A stretch of DNA of 64,000 nucleotides from Bugula neritina (Eukaryota > Bryozoa > Gymnolaemata > Cheilostomatida > Bugulidae): positions 4,263,538-4,327,537 of the forward strand of contig OZ037772.1 of assembly GCA_964035545.1 (NCBI GenBank), given 5' to 3'. Shown in pieces: positions 34,181-48,100 of this stretch (the stretch's first letter is position 1; every line of letters starts with the position of its first letter). A program made the position numbers and the translations under genes. Under the pieces are notes generated by a model, which worked only from the letters and a program-made list of their open reading frames with translations, was not told the origin of the DNA and did no database searches.

Positions 34181-37100
34181 AACTTGTGTTACTTCTTTAG
34201 CGTACATTCACAAAATGCTCCTAATTAAGACGGCATGCTAAATTCAGTGGAAGGATTCCGGGATATTTAAAGAAGAAATAACAAATAAACGAAAAAAATG
34301 ACAAAAACATTACAATAGCATGGCAACCACTATATGGCTTCTTCTTATTCAATATAATCTTGAAATGTTTCATCTAACCTATATCTTCATTACATACTTC
34401 ACAGCAAGTCAATTAACAATCTTCAAGATGAAAAATTTAATTTTAATTTTGCTGCCAACATATGCCTTTACATCCTATGAAAGCTTTTGCGGTGGTTATG
34501 TGTTAACATAAACTATATTTCAGTCTAAAAATATACAGCTGCAAAGCTTGATTATCATAAGTGAGAAAGTTATTTTGCATTCAGCATGTTCTATAAGTAG
34601 AACTGTAGCTGTATATATGAAGGAAAATCGACACTAGACATTGACTTTTCTCAATGCCATTCTATGAAAAAAGTGTTAGATAATTATATGTTCATTTACT
34701 ACAGCTATATACCCACACTTCCCTTGTTATTATGATCAGCTTAGCTTTTTACCTGGTAATGAGCAGTATATAATCCTAAGTTTCATCTCACCATATCTAG
34801 CTTATCTGGGGTTATGAGTCTACTGCATCTACAATATTATCAATAAATACTGCATGAATGTAACACAGATAACCGGTGCCAACAGCTGGGAATAAATAAA
34901 AAAGTTTTCTGGGTTTTTAATTAAATTATCTAGATCTATATGTGTTTATTTGAGCACAATTGGTATACAATATCGCAATAAATATATATGATAGCTTCTG
35001 AATGATGTCTGAAAATTAATCACTATATTTTGAAGTTTATATGCTTTCTTTCACTGTTCTCTAAATAATTTCATTTACTCGCAGGCATGCCATTTAAACA
35101 AATATTTTAAAAGCATAAACCTACTGTGTTTGACATTTTTGTATCGGATATTGTTTGATGTTACAAATTTAATCTGCCTATTCTAATGCATATATAATAT
35201 ATTTACATTCAGAATAATACTGTTGATAAAAATACTTATAGTGAAATAAGCTAGTTATTCTTATAGTATAAATTTGTAAGTATGATTACTGGAACATGTG
35301 TTAATACAGATGAGCAAGTTTTTTCATAAATTACAGGCATGCGTTTCATTCAATTTTCGGTGGAAATGGCACTGGTATATATATATATATAATTGTTACG
35401 CAGTAAAAACTGCACATGCGGGTATAATGGCACAAATGGTAGAGTAGGTAGAAATGGCACACTGATGTTAGATTTTTCTAGATCCCAGACCCCAATCCCA
35501 TCAGTGTGCCAGCACAGTAACTCTTGAATTATGTTTATTGTAGATGGAATGTACTTTTTGAGAAATAGTATGTTGGAGTTATCTTCAATTGCTTAAGTAA
35601 CAAGCAAGTATTTCTGTATTTAACTAGATTATATAGACAATATATAGGAATAAGAATATACTAGTTGTAGGCCGCTATAGTCATATATAATAATGGTGGA
35701 TACTTGCCAAATAATAGTCTGATACTTGTATATTGTTATTATAACATTACAATAGTCCAAGTGGAGATAACCACTAATGGGTTTTGTTACTGTACCTGCC
35801 AGACCAGTTGTCACTTAGTTGACATGTATACAGCAGGTGACTCCCATGACTTGATAGTGACAAACAGTGTATATATAATATACATATGCCAAAAATTTGC
35901 TAAAAATTGAAAAAACAGCATAAATCAAGTAGTATTAGTTATATATGCCTATTTGCACCCAATTCACTAGTCGTACATTTATAGCAATTGTAATGTATTT
36001 TGTGTAAAATAGTTTTTGCAAGCATTATTCTATCCATATTCGCATTGTAATTACAGCAAAACCTAAACTCTATAATTAATTTATTTATTTAATTTTATTT
36101 GCAAAAAAATGTGTTTCAAATCTATGCTAATAAACAAAAATAAAAAAATAATAAAATAACGAAAGTGGCAAAATTTTTCCTTTATTACTTATACAAAATA
36201 GCGGCACAAAATGTGGCATAATGATGTCCCCATGCCTTAAAGCCGTAGAACATTATACAACTCATAGTATATAATATATAGGTATAATATATGGATGTAT
36301 TGCATGTAGTGCTTCAGTTAGATTATTATATATTTTTATGTGTTTGTATATCTATAGCCAGTCAGTCCAGTGACTAACATACTTCCCCCTGACACATCTC
36401 TGACCCGTTATTGAAAGAATTCTATATAACACAGAGTTGATGTGTAATTGTTTTGGCATCTGTCCAACTTCTTCTAAAGTCAAGTAGCAGTTTTGTATAT
36501 AGAGATGGTCTAAGTTTTTAGCAGTAAACATTGTGTGGGTACTTCAACTAGCTGCCGTAACTGATTCAATTGCTGCCACTAAGCTGTAGAACTGAGGCTA
36601 CCACACTGATATCATGCTGTGCCAATTAAAATGTGATATAATGTAAACTAATAGCAACTGTGGATGGAATTTCTTTATGTATTCTAATGTGAATTTATAT
36701 CAAAACTGTGCCAAATTGTGAACCAATCAAAGAGCAGTAATTGTATTGGTCTTGTAAATAAGTTGTATTGTCTGAATTATTGTGGTAAACACAATTCCTT
36801 TAGGCTACCAACTTCTCTTTGCTATCATTAGCTTTCCTATTGTTTGCTTCCCTTATTGTGTCTTGAAAGTCGATTTATATTGTTTTGTTAAATTTCCTTT
36901 TTATTTTCTTTTCATTCAGGAAAAACAACTATTCAACCAGATAGTAGCTCATACCTGATATACTGTTTACACTTACATATTACATATAATATTTTGTTTT
37001 ATTGGATGTTTTGTTAGTGAATCCATCATCTCCTAGCTCAAATATAGGTTAAAATTTGTAAGCTACCATGCTATTTATGTGCTATACATCATATTGGCAG

Positions 37101-39104
37101 TTGTCTTAATCCCACAGCTTTTCATTTTTTATATGATACTAATAATAATGTCAATTTCTTAGGATGTAATTATGATAGTTTACAATAAAACACAAAATCA
37201 GTAACAAAACCCATGCTGTTTTACCAATACTGGTATACAGTGATGAGTTTAACCTGTAACTTCTAATTATAAAAAAAGTACTACAAAATACAATGAATAA
37301 TTTTTCATGACAAGTGCATCATTATCAATTATCTTAACCTTTTCAAATGGCTTTATATATGCATGTTTTTGAAGAGTGGGGTAACCATGGAAACTATCTG
37401 TACAGCATACTATCAAACAGAACTAATTGGTAAAGCATCTATCATATTATATAGAATATAGCTCATCTTCTTTTGGAATTGTCTCGCTTTAGTAGCGCGT
37501 GTGTTAATTTTATAAATTGAATAAAATGAGTGTAATGAATTGATTAGAGTTATGCTCGTCAGATCTTATCACTGAGGAATGTGAATTATACAGAGTAGTT
37601 GAGATGATGTTATTTGTATATGAAAGAGAGTCAGTATTGTGTTTCCTTCTCTCTTGTGTTTAGTGAAACATTCCAGTTCATATGAATACATTAAAGGGAG
37701 ATGTTTTCACTTATAAGGAATGTTTCGCGTAAATATGAAATTTGAGATAATCATTCTCCTCATGTGATATAATGCAGTCTAGATTTATATTGACTATTTC
37801 TACAATATGCAGGGTGGGTCACCTGACAGCCCACAACTATCTACACTACAACATAGCTTTTCAAACCCTGCTAATCCCTTCAGTTCTCTGTGAAATCTCA
37901 TCAAATATTTGCAGTACAGGGATGAGATTATATTTAAAAAACAGGTCAAGACATATGCTAATATTATGCCACAAAGCTAGAATATATGCACCTTTTGCGT
38001 ATATAGAGAGAGGATATGTGTTAGAGGCTTAGGCTAATAAAAGGCTGAGTCCAATTTAAGCCTTACTTTTCACAAGTAATAAACACACAGCATAAACTCC
38101 TATGTATACTTATAGATATAACTTTACTTTATAGGTAGAGCTCAAGTCCAACTGTCTTGTGGGTGGAAGGGGGCAGTTGATCCCATTTATACTATATGAT
38201 TTAGGATTGTCACATGGTTGGTTCATTATAAACGCACAGGCAATGATTAAATAGGAACTGTATTAACTTTTTCTATAGTTGAGATAACCCATGTCATTCT
38301 GGTGACTTAGCAGAAGTAAGATAAAGTAAGAAGTTTGTACGTTATGTTTGGGCACGTGTAGTGTCATGACAAGTAGAACAGGATAGTATGAGTAGTGTAC
38401 AAGATACTACTAGTGTTACTTGATCACAGGCTAAGCCATGGGGAGACAACAATACTTGTAGCTAAATTTCACAACAAAATAGCTTATATTAACATGTTCT
38501 TTTATTTAAACTTTAAAGTGAAACTAAGCTGCATTCCAATAAGATGCATATTATACTCCTCCCACAACCAGTATATATATATGTATACTTCTATAGCAAA
38601 AACATAAACCAATGAACTAAAATTTATAGTTATAGTTCAATGGCATAAACTTTGCAAACAAAATCTAAGCTAAATTTAAATAAATAAGGCTATGATTGAA
38701 CAGTTGAGGGACTAAAACGATTCTCCTAATATCCTAATGATTGCTCAAGCTATATCCTTATTCACTGAATTAAATGTTATTGACGAAAGAATGTCACGTG
38801 ACACTGTCAACTAGCGTGTCAACATCACCTTCACAGTTCCTACATTCTATAGTCAGTAGCCATTAGAGCTGAAAGTGTAACTAGCAGGTTAGTACCCAGT
38901 TTATTGTAGTATCACATGCATTATATTAGATTTGCAAGAATTTTCTGAATTTTTGAACAAGTTCTGTACGACTATGCATGATTCTCACTTCCAACAATAT
39001 AACATAAAGCAAAGTGAAAAAGTAGAGATTAATCTTAGATTTCAGATTCTTTTAGTACAGAGCTGTGAGTTTGTCTCTAATATATATCATATCATCAAAA
39101 AACT
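34181..39104. other. Intergenic, AT-rich, no recognised gene
   Basis: About 5 kb upstream of the complete TRIM-like gene. No coding sequence, RNA gene or bounded repeat was recognised. Short (at)n runs lie near 35378 and 38570. Confidence 0.45.
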
Positions 39105-39111
39105 TATATAA
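39105..39111 (+). promoter_or_regulatory. Candidate TATA box of the TRIM-like gene
   Basis: tatataa lies 36 bp before the ATG at 39147. If used, transcription would start within roughly 10 bp of the start codon, giving a very short 5' UTR. This is inference from position only. Confidence 0.35.
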
Positions 39112-39146
39112 ACGCGGTTTTTTAGAGTTCTTAATTCAAAATCAAA

Positions 39147-42100
39147 ATGGCAGACTCGAAGGTAGTGAAAAAAAGAATAAATAACTCCTATAGATGTGGG
39201 TATTGCCTACATTACTTTAATGAACTGGAAGATCCTAGAACTCTGCCCTGCTTACATGTCTTCTGTATAAAATGTCTCAAAACAGACATAGGCTACAAAA
39301 AGACTCACATTGATTGTGCGTACTGCAGGTAAGTTGCGCTGATGAACGTGATATTTTTCATATGCGAGAGCATATTATTATTAATTTTACTCTCTATAAG
39401 CAGTCATAGTGACTGCAGTCACTATGAATGCTAGAAAGTAATATAAATAACAATATGTGTTTATGTATTTATTTTTAAACCTTCAGCCCTGTATTTTCAC
39501 GCAAACCCTGGTTACAAGCTTTTTGGTCATCAGGATAGTCTCTCATGACAAAAATTGAAATTTCTCAACTATCGTTCTTTTTACCTTACTGACTAATAAT
39601 TAATTTTAGGAAAGGATACTATGACATAACAGATCCCACAACACTACCAGTAGCTCAGCATGGAGACCCCTTACAATACGAAGCGCCTCCAAGACCTGCA
39701 CCCATTCCCTGCGATGTGTGTAAAGGTGGAACAGAAGCTGCTGTGTTCTGTGTAGAGGTTCAAAAAAGGTTGTGTCAGCAGCATCAAGAAGTGAGTCTTT
39801 CTTGTATAATTTCTCAAGATTAGTTACTAAACCAGTTCTAGTTTGTATGTAGAATATTATTGAAAGAAATGTTGAGTCTGTGTGACTTTTTATACTAAAC
39901 ACACAGTTTCACAGTGCAGTGAGTCAACTATGACAGACTTGTTGGTGAAAATACAACCAACTAAACTGTTGACCTTTATTATACAGAATCACAGAGAGCT
40001 GATGGGAGATAGGCATCAGTTTATTGACATTGAGGTCTACAGAGCTTCTCCCCAAAGATATACTATAACTGAATGTGAACATCATAAACAGGAACAGCTG
40101 ACAGAAGTGTGTTCCAAGTGTCACCAGATATTCTGTATGAGATGTGATATGAGGACTGGCTGTCAACAGAAGACAGGTATTTACTTGGTGTATCTCTTCA
40201 TATGAAAAGGATAGGATATAGTTAACATAATATAGCATTCTCACTGAGACTATCATAAATTTAGCTCACAATCAAGTTTAAGTTCTTGCTATGCTAATGT
40301 CATGTCGGTGCATGGCATGCGGGTTGCCTACTTGTGATTGTTTGGCTGAAATTACACCATGACCAATAAGCAGCTGCGGTCTCAATTAGGGCTAAATCAT
40401 CTATCAACAATCAATTATGGCTACTCATATATAACAAATATAACACAAAATACACATCACGCTGTTCACTAGCCTGTCAACTATATAGCAAGCCTAGCTG
40501 TAATAAATAATGTATGCATCAGTATCTTTTCATGTTCACTGAAGCGCGAAGTGCTATACGCATTGGTGATTGCTAAGAAAAGTATCACACTTTCAGTGTA
40601 TAAATCACTAATTTATAAAAAATCTATAAAAGCTGTTGAACAAAATAAAAATTCTAGCTCTGCTATGTTTTCTCGCTAAAACTATACTGAGCTGTGTTGT
40701 AATGTTATGTAATTTGCAGTTATCTTCTCTTATTATAATTACATGTTATATACTTTGTAATTGTGTTCTCCTGTTCTTTATATCAACGATTCATTATAAA
40801 TCAGTTTTTACAGTAATGGGTTTTACGTGCTAGATGTACTGAATAAATATTAAGAATAATAAACAATTCTGTTTTGTTATAAACAGATCAAACATTAGCA
40901 TAAACCTATATAATAATATACTTAAAACAAGCTTGACAGAAAAACTAATTTTTCGAAAAAATTAGTCAAAATAGAAAGTTTTTTGCATGTTTATAACTTT
41001 GCAAAAAAGAACAAAATTGGAAATTCCACAAAAATTGCTCTGGGGAACAGGAAGATGTAAGAATTTTAATTCTAGCACAATTAGGTGAGGTTTTATTTGA
41101 CAAACCAAATTCTACTACACTAATAAGGCAGCCTCAGCAAAGCAGCTGAAAGGTTTCCCTAATCTATCGTGCATGTTTTATTGTTTTTGTTTACATAAAA
41201 CTGAGACCATATAAATACTGAAATAATGTAGTTTTCTCCACTCAAAGGTAGAAACAAAGTAGAAGATTCTGAAGTAAACAGGCTCTTTTCAAGTAGCCAA
41301 GTTACAACTAAATTTTTTTTTCTTCCTGCCAGGCATTTAGTTGGGTTACAATATAAAGAGCAAACTCAGTAAAAGTTTAACATTTGACATCTACATAAAA
41401 TCCCAACAATGCTCTAGAATTGTTCTTTTATGAGATAATATTTTGGCATAAGCACATATATTGGCATTTTTATAGATAATATTTTAAAAGATTTGTTCTT
41501 AACAAACTTGAAAAAATACTTCAAAGCTTTTTGTGGTTTTGATTAATAAGCAATGCTGAAGCTGACTGCTGTGATATAAATCCCACTACGTAATTATTTG
41601 TTGTGCTGACTGTCATCACTCTATTTAAAGCTGTTGACCTTTCAATTCTTTGAATATTAACATAGTCGTTGTATACAAATACACAGCTGAGGGAGCAGCG
41701 TGATCTAGGGGTTAGAGTGTTTGCTTTGTGAACACTAAGTTATTGGTTCAAACCCGGCAAAGGCCAACGGTGATGCTAGGAAGAGCATCCAGTCATAATT
41801 GCTCCTGTGCCTCACCTAAATAAGTCCTTAGCCCTATTTAACAAAAACTCCTTTCATCAGGGGTTTCTCACAGGGATAGCAACTATAAACTTGCGTGAGT
41901 GTATAATACAGAGAGAGCTGCATGGCTATTGTAAACAGTGAGCCATGGCTCACTGTAGCTGCAGCTCTGTATTGGTAAAATCTAAATGATTCGATTTGTT
42001 GGCTACGACACATGCCTCTGGTTTACGAAGGCATTAGCTCATTTGTATTAGTATGTTCAAGTTGCTTGCTTGTGTGAACCGGTTTGGCAGACCCTTGGTG

Positions 42101-45100
42101 GGAGGAGTGCAGGTGGTATGCGGCTGTAGTGTACTTGGGCGCTCCCGGGCTACAGTTTGCTGCAGAGTGAACTGTAGGGAAATCTTCGACTTAAGAGTGG
42201 TGGAGGAGGCACTGGGATGCGTCCAGCTCACCAACAGCCTGAATAGGCGAGATGAGCGGGGGGAGGGGAGTTCCTGGTACAGTGTGTGAACCCTTTCACG
42301 GAGCCGGTAGAATTGCTGGCTGGTTCACTAGTAGGGAAGTTCCACTTCGTACAGGTAGAGGATGTTGGGCCTGCCCTGGGGACGGCGGCGACCTGTGGCG
42401 TACCCACTAGAAAAAGCAGGGAGCCGGTGCCTGAACACTTGGTAGATTTGTCCGAGGATGACTATGCTGGCTGTGAGAGTAAGTGGGAACACCTGTTAGT
42501 GGCGCAGCTACTCTTTAAGTAGAAAGATGTGTTCAGTTGCGGCAATTATGACATAGGCCTCGCCAAGGCTGTCTGTCATGAGATACCTCTGGCGGCAGGA
42601 ACAGTGCCTATTAGGCAGCCGGCTCGCTGGCTATGTCCTGAGAAAGAAAAGGAAGTGGGCCAACAGATGCAAGACCTTCTGAACCGGGACTTGATTGAGC
42701 CAGCCCATAGTGCTTGGAGCTCTCCAGTTGTCCTGGTCTGGAAAAAGAATGGGAGCTGGGTAATTTGCATGGATTATTGCAAACTGAACAGCGTGACCAT
42801 TTAGGACGCTTACCCTCTTCCTAGGATCCATGAGTTGCTAGACGCCTAATCTGGTAGAAAGTTTTTTAGTATGCTGGACTTGCTGAGCGGGTATTAGCAG
42901 GTGCCCCTGAGTCCTGATGCACAGGACAAGGCCGCGTTTATTACGCGAGACAGGCTCTGAAAGTGGAAGATGTCCTGACACCACCGTCACGCAGTCACCA
43001 TCTTTTCTTACTCGTTTACCTGACACTAGATTCTTGGTGGACTGTCACTGCAGAACTGGTGGCTGTCCTGGCGGATGGTGTTGCTCGCTTTTTACTGTAA
43101 ACATCTTCATGGGAATGTGACTAAAGACTACGATGATCGACATTAATACATAAAATTATAACTAAAAATCCGTAATTTTAATAATATACTCCATGAACAA
43201 TCTAATAGTAACAATAATGGATAGTTATTGTCCTACTCATCGTTTATTGACACTTTGAGTTGTCACTTCCACAGTGACCTGTTGATGCTTGACTTTGACC
43301 AGATAAGTGATTCGATATCACTAATAATTCCGGTACCAGACATAGCAGCCCTTCCCTTTCTTCACTGGAGTCTCACACTCGTCACGTAGGACAGTTCCGA
43401 TATCAGAACACTTTTCTTTTGTCAATTGGCTGTGAGTCCCAGCCCTTTGGTGGAGCAGCCAGCAGTGCAGCCGACTATATTCAAGCTGCCCTGTCATGTG
43501 ATTTGACATTCTTCTTCATGTTTTGTGTGCAAGAAATCACATTGGTACTTGTACCTTGCACTACCTGTTGTATAATTTACATTACTTGCTTTGTATTATA
43601 CGTATATTCTACTATGCATCGTTTTGCTGCAGCATTTTTGTTTTTTGTGTTATATATATGCATTATTGTATGTTTTATTTCATGGCTTTCTTTTTGTCAG
43701 TCTACAACCCACAAATTACGCGCCGGCAAATGGTTGCCAAACTACTATCGTCCGACATCTCGTATGGAGCCTTCTCCTCTGTATTTCTCCCTTCCTGATG
43801 GATATCTCAAGCCTTAGCTCCCACGGTGACTTTTCCATATTCGGGTTTGGTTGCCCCCCTTCAGGGATAAACCCAGACATTGTGCCATTAGGTATATTTT
43901 GATAGTAGATTATAGAGACCACGAAGTTCCGTAGTTTACATTCATCATCTGCACAAAATATCCTGTATCCGGCAGAATCGAGCCTGAGGAACTATTATCC
44001 AATATATCCCTCCCATATCACACAGATAACTTCGATAGTGGGAGATACTCATCACAATCAGTCTAGATTCTTGGCGTGTTCCCTTACATTATTATCATAT
44101 TCTTTATTTATAATTGTTGTTTTTATCTTCCTTGTACTATTTCTGTTTTATGCTGTTTCTTTCTTTTGGTTTTGATTGTAACATTACAGAGTGTGCCTTT
44201 CGATAGGTCAAGGCAGTGTAAGAGTTGTGTAAGGAGTTGTCTTTGTGTATCAAAAGGACAACTCTCCTGTTACTTCCCTGCATCATAATATGTAGTGTCC
44301 ATCATCTACTCCGCCTGCTCGCAATGACCTATACTAAGCTACTAACATACCCTATGGACAATGAGAGGAGCTTAGTAGGCAGGACTATAAGTTAATCAGC
44401 TGATAGCTATTGCGCTTGGATAACCGGCAGTCAGGCAGTAGATTAGCTAGTAATAAGTTGTGTACGCTCTGTCTGTAATTATGTAACGTGTTTATCTGTT
44501 AGTATATTATGGTTTTACTTTGTAATAAATAAATGCATAACAATCTACTTCAACTTGGCAGTTCTGCATTATTTTAAATACCCAGCAATTAGTGAATGCA
44601 CAGTTTCACAACACTATTTTAGCAACTCTTTTGGCTTAATTGCTGGATAGATTTGGAGAAAATTGTTATTCACAAAGTTCAGTTTGTCAGCCCACACCTG
44701 GATGTATTCTTAATCTTCAACTTCCTTTGTTTCCTTCATGAGGTGTTTCTGTTGCTTTCTGAAACTCGATGTTTCCAAGTGAAGGGAATAAAAGGATACA
44801 ACTTGGTGACATCTTTCTAGAATGTTCTTTTGTATACAAGTCATGTTAGTAAAGTTTGAGGTATGACTAACTCTGAGAACAATACTAAAAGGTGATAGGC
44901 ATTCAAGTTATTCATTACATTTTAGCAAAATTTTGCATGTTTTTCAACTGTTCCAAAGTCTGCTATGTTCATTTGTAACTTTCTTAACTTTATCAACCTA
45001 GTACTTTTTCAATCTTTCAATTAGATGCTATCAAAATTCTCATGACTAGTTTATCTGCTATCTCATGCTATACTATATTACCTTCTATATGTTGAGAAAA

Positions 45101-48100
45101 CTCGCATAGCAAAGTATGCCAAAACAGATTTCGTAATACCAATGTTTTCCCTATACGCTGGAGTGTTGTAGATGACTACAGCGTGATCAGACTATAAAAC
45201 TTAACTAAAGACGAATGTGTACCAACTCTAAAACATCACCATTATAACTTACATAAAACTCTCCATTTGAAATGTAAATGCATTGCTAAAAATAAATAAA
45301 AATACCATCAAGTGTGCTTTTCCCAAACAGCTTGGGCTGTGGTCATTTTGCACCAGGGTATTTTTTTATACTGGTACTTTTGATTTGCATTTTTTGAGCA
45401 TTTAATTTAACATTTTGAAAAAGAAGCTCATGATTCATAAATTTAGCATATGAAATAAAATAATACATGTAATAAAAGCTGCACAGCATTTTTCTAGAAG
45501 CATGCATTTTGCAGTTGAGCTTGCAAAAGTTTATATACGTTATAATGGTGCATATCTCTAAGTTGGTATATACAAGGTAGTAGATGTACCAAATTTACAT
45601 CGTCTATTGTTGTGCCTAGTTCTTGCAAAGTTTCTTCTTCAACCTCATAAAGTTCTTCCTCTGTGAAATGATTCTGCTTCTATAAAGTTCTTGCTTGATT
45701 TTCTAGTCTCTGTTTGCTGATGTCAAAACCTTTCTTTTCCTCTCCAGAGTACATATATTCTTTGTCTTTAACCCCTCACTCTGGGGCTACTTTTAAAGTA
45801 TCATTTCATGACAGCTTTGTTGTATTCTTTAGACTTTCTTCTTCTAGTTGTGCCAATAACAGGTTAACAACCAGAGGTTGACTGATCCTCCACATGCTCA
45901 CTGCCAGATAAGACATGCCTAACTTGGCTAGACATCCCATTCACATCGCTAGCTTTAGTGATTTTGTTGAAATTCAGCATAGTAAGTTTTAAGAATAGTT
46001 TGAGGTCTCAATATTATAATAGAACTCAGCAACATAATGTGCAAAGTTTGCTGAAAATGTTTTGCAAAAACTGCAACAGTGAGGTATTGTACCCAGGATT
46101 CTTGGTTTGGAAGACATTATTATTTTAATTATTATAATTAACTATTATTATATTTACCAAAAAATCAAGTTCATTTTTCCGCAAGCTAAGACACAGTAAC
46201 AAACTTCATAGCTTTCACATGAGACTATCATCTCTGCCAAAGTGAGATCGCAGTAAGTCTAGGGCTACCTGATATCCATCATCAGAGTTATTTTTCATAT
46301 CAAAACCCATCGGCTGTAAAGAGCTACAAGCATTTTTATACTCCAAAATCTACTTAGCCCGTTTATCCCCTTCTACTCCAAATCCTGCATTAAGGGAAGT
46401 AACTATTATACACAACTTAAATTGAGGGAGCCATGAGTTCCAAGATTTGAGTATGTTACTTTCATCCAACTTCGATTTTTGGAAAAGCGTTCAAGTTGCA
46501 GGAGCAATGTTTATAAACATAGTAATGCATGATCAGATTGTCTTATCACAATGGTAAAGGCAGTTATCTCTTGAATATGCATTGGACTCTCAGTTTCAAT
46601 ATCTGAGCGTCGATCTCTTTCCAAGTTTAATTATAAGTCTATCTTAATTTGAATCTAACGGTATTCCTTTAAAACCTACTTGAAAGCCAACTTTTTTCAA
46701 CAAGCCTCTCAACTTCTCAATTTGCCGACGAGACAAACCTCTTCTTTGAATCAAAAAATATATTAAACAATATGGACATCATAAACTGCAATTAAAGAAA
46801 ATTGAAACTTGGTGCAATAAAAATAAATTAATTGTAAACATGAGTAAGACAAACTATATGATAATCAAAACAGCGCAAAATAAACAAGATTTAAATGACT
46901 TTGCCTTAGAAATGTTCAACAAAAAATTATAAGTCGAGGTAAAATCAACTACCTTCTTATATAGGTATTATAATAGATTCACATCTTTCTTGGCAACAAC
47001 ATTGCAGCAAACTTTGTCAAAACCTAAGGCCCTTATAGTAGGCTTGATAAGTAAATGTTCCCATCACCTAATTAAAAAATGCTAATGCAAATATAATATT
47101 ATAACTCTTTTGTAAATTCTAAATTAAGGCATTGTCTAGAATCGTGGGGTAATACATTAAATATTTATCTTGAACCATTACATTTACTACAAAAAAAATA
47201 CTGAGAATTATATATAAAAAATTGGTTCACTCACAGCAGCTAATTCCTCGGAAAACTTAGCATACTGGTTGGCCATTCCAAGAAAACTTCGTACTGAGGT
47301 TACATTTTTCAGAGTAGGAAAATCTACTATTCCTTGAACTCGAGGGCCAACATGTATACCAGACTGATCTATGACATAACCAAGAAAATTAACAGATGGT
47401 ACTCCAAATTTACATTTGTCTTATTGAGCATAATGCCTGAAGCTTTAAGTTTTTCCAACACTATTGGCAATCTTGTGTCATGTTGCTCCTTGCTCTCACC
47501 AAAAACCAGTATGTCATCCATATGTATAACCACACCATCAACATCCTTCAAAATATTGTTCATTTCAGCAACAAAAATCTCTGGAGCACTGCATAGGCCT
47601 TGAGGCAGTCGCAAATAGCGATATCGTCCAGAATGAGTCAGAAATGTTGTTAGTTTGCTAGATTCTTTGCTTAAAGGAATTTGCCAAAATCCACTGGTTG
47701 CATCAATCTTGGTAAAAAATTTGTCCTTGTCCTAATTGAGCTAAGCTGCTATCTACTGTTGCCATGGGATGGAACTCTCTCAAAATATGCTTGTTTAACT
47801 CTGTATAATCTGTGCAAATTCTCACCTTGTTTTGGCCAGGTTTAGGAACTACTACCATAGGTGCCACCCATGGAGTAGGTTCATCAACTTTAACAATTAC
47901 TCCGTCCTCAATTATTTTCATCAATGCTTCATCTGCTAACTTTCTTCTAGGAAAAGATATGGGTCTGGGAACATGGATAGCAAATGGTTTAGCATCTTCT
48001 TTCAACGTAATGACATGCTCTGTATTTACTTTCCCCAATCCTTGAAACAGCTTCTCATCAACACACACATTCTCTATTTGGCATTGAGATGAATCTACAG

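Noticed and set aside
40945-40970. Perfect palindrome actaatttttcgaaaaaatt
   Set aside because: AT-rich hairpin in an intron, common by chance in such sequence; no associated element.
43419-43902. Overlapping plus-strand frames rich in Cys, Tyr and Phe
   Set aside because: No family match, several competing frames; probably non-coding DNA within the TRIM intron.
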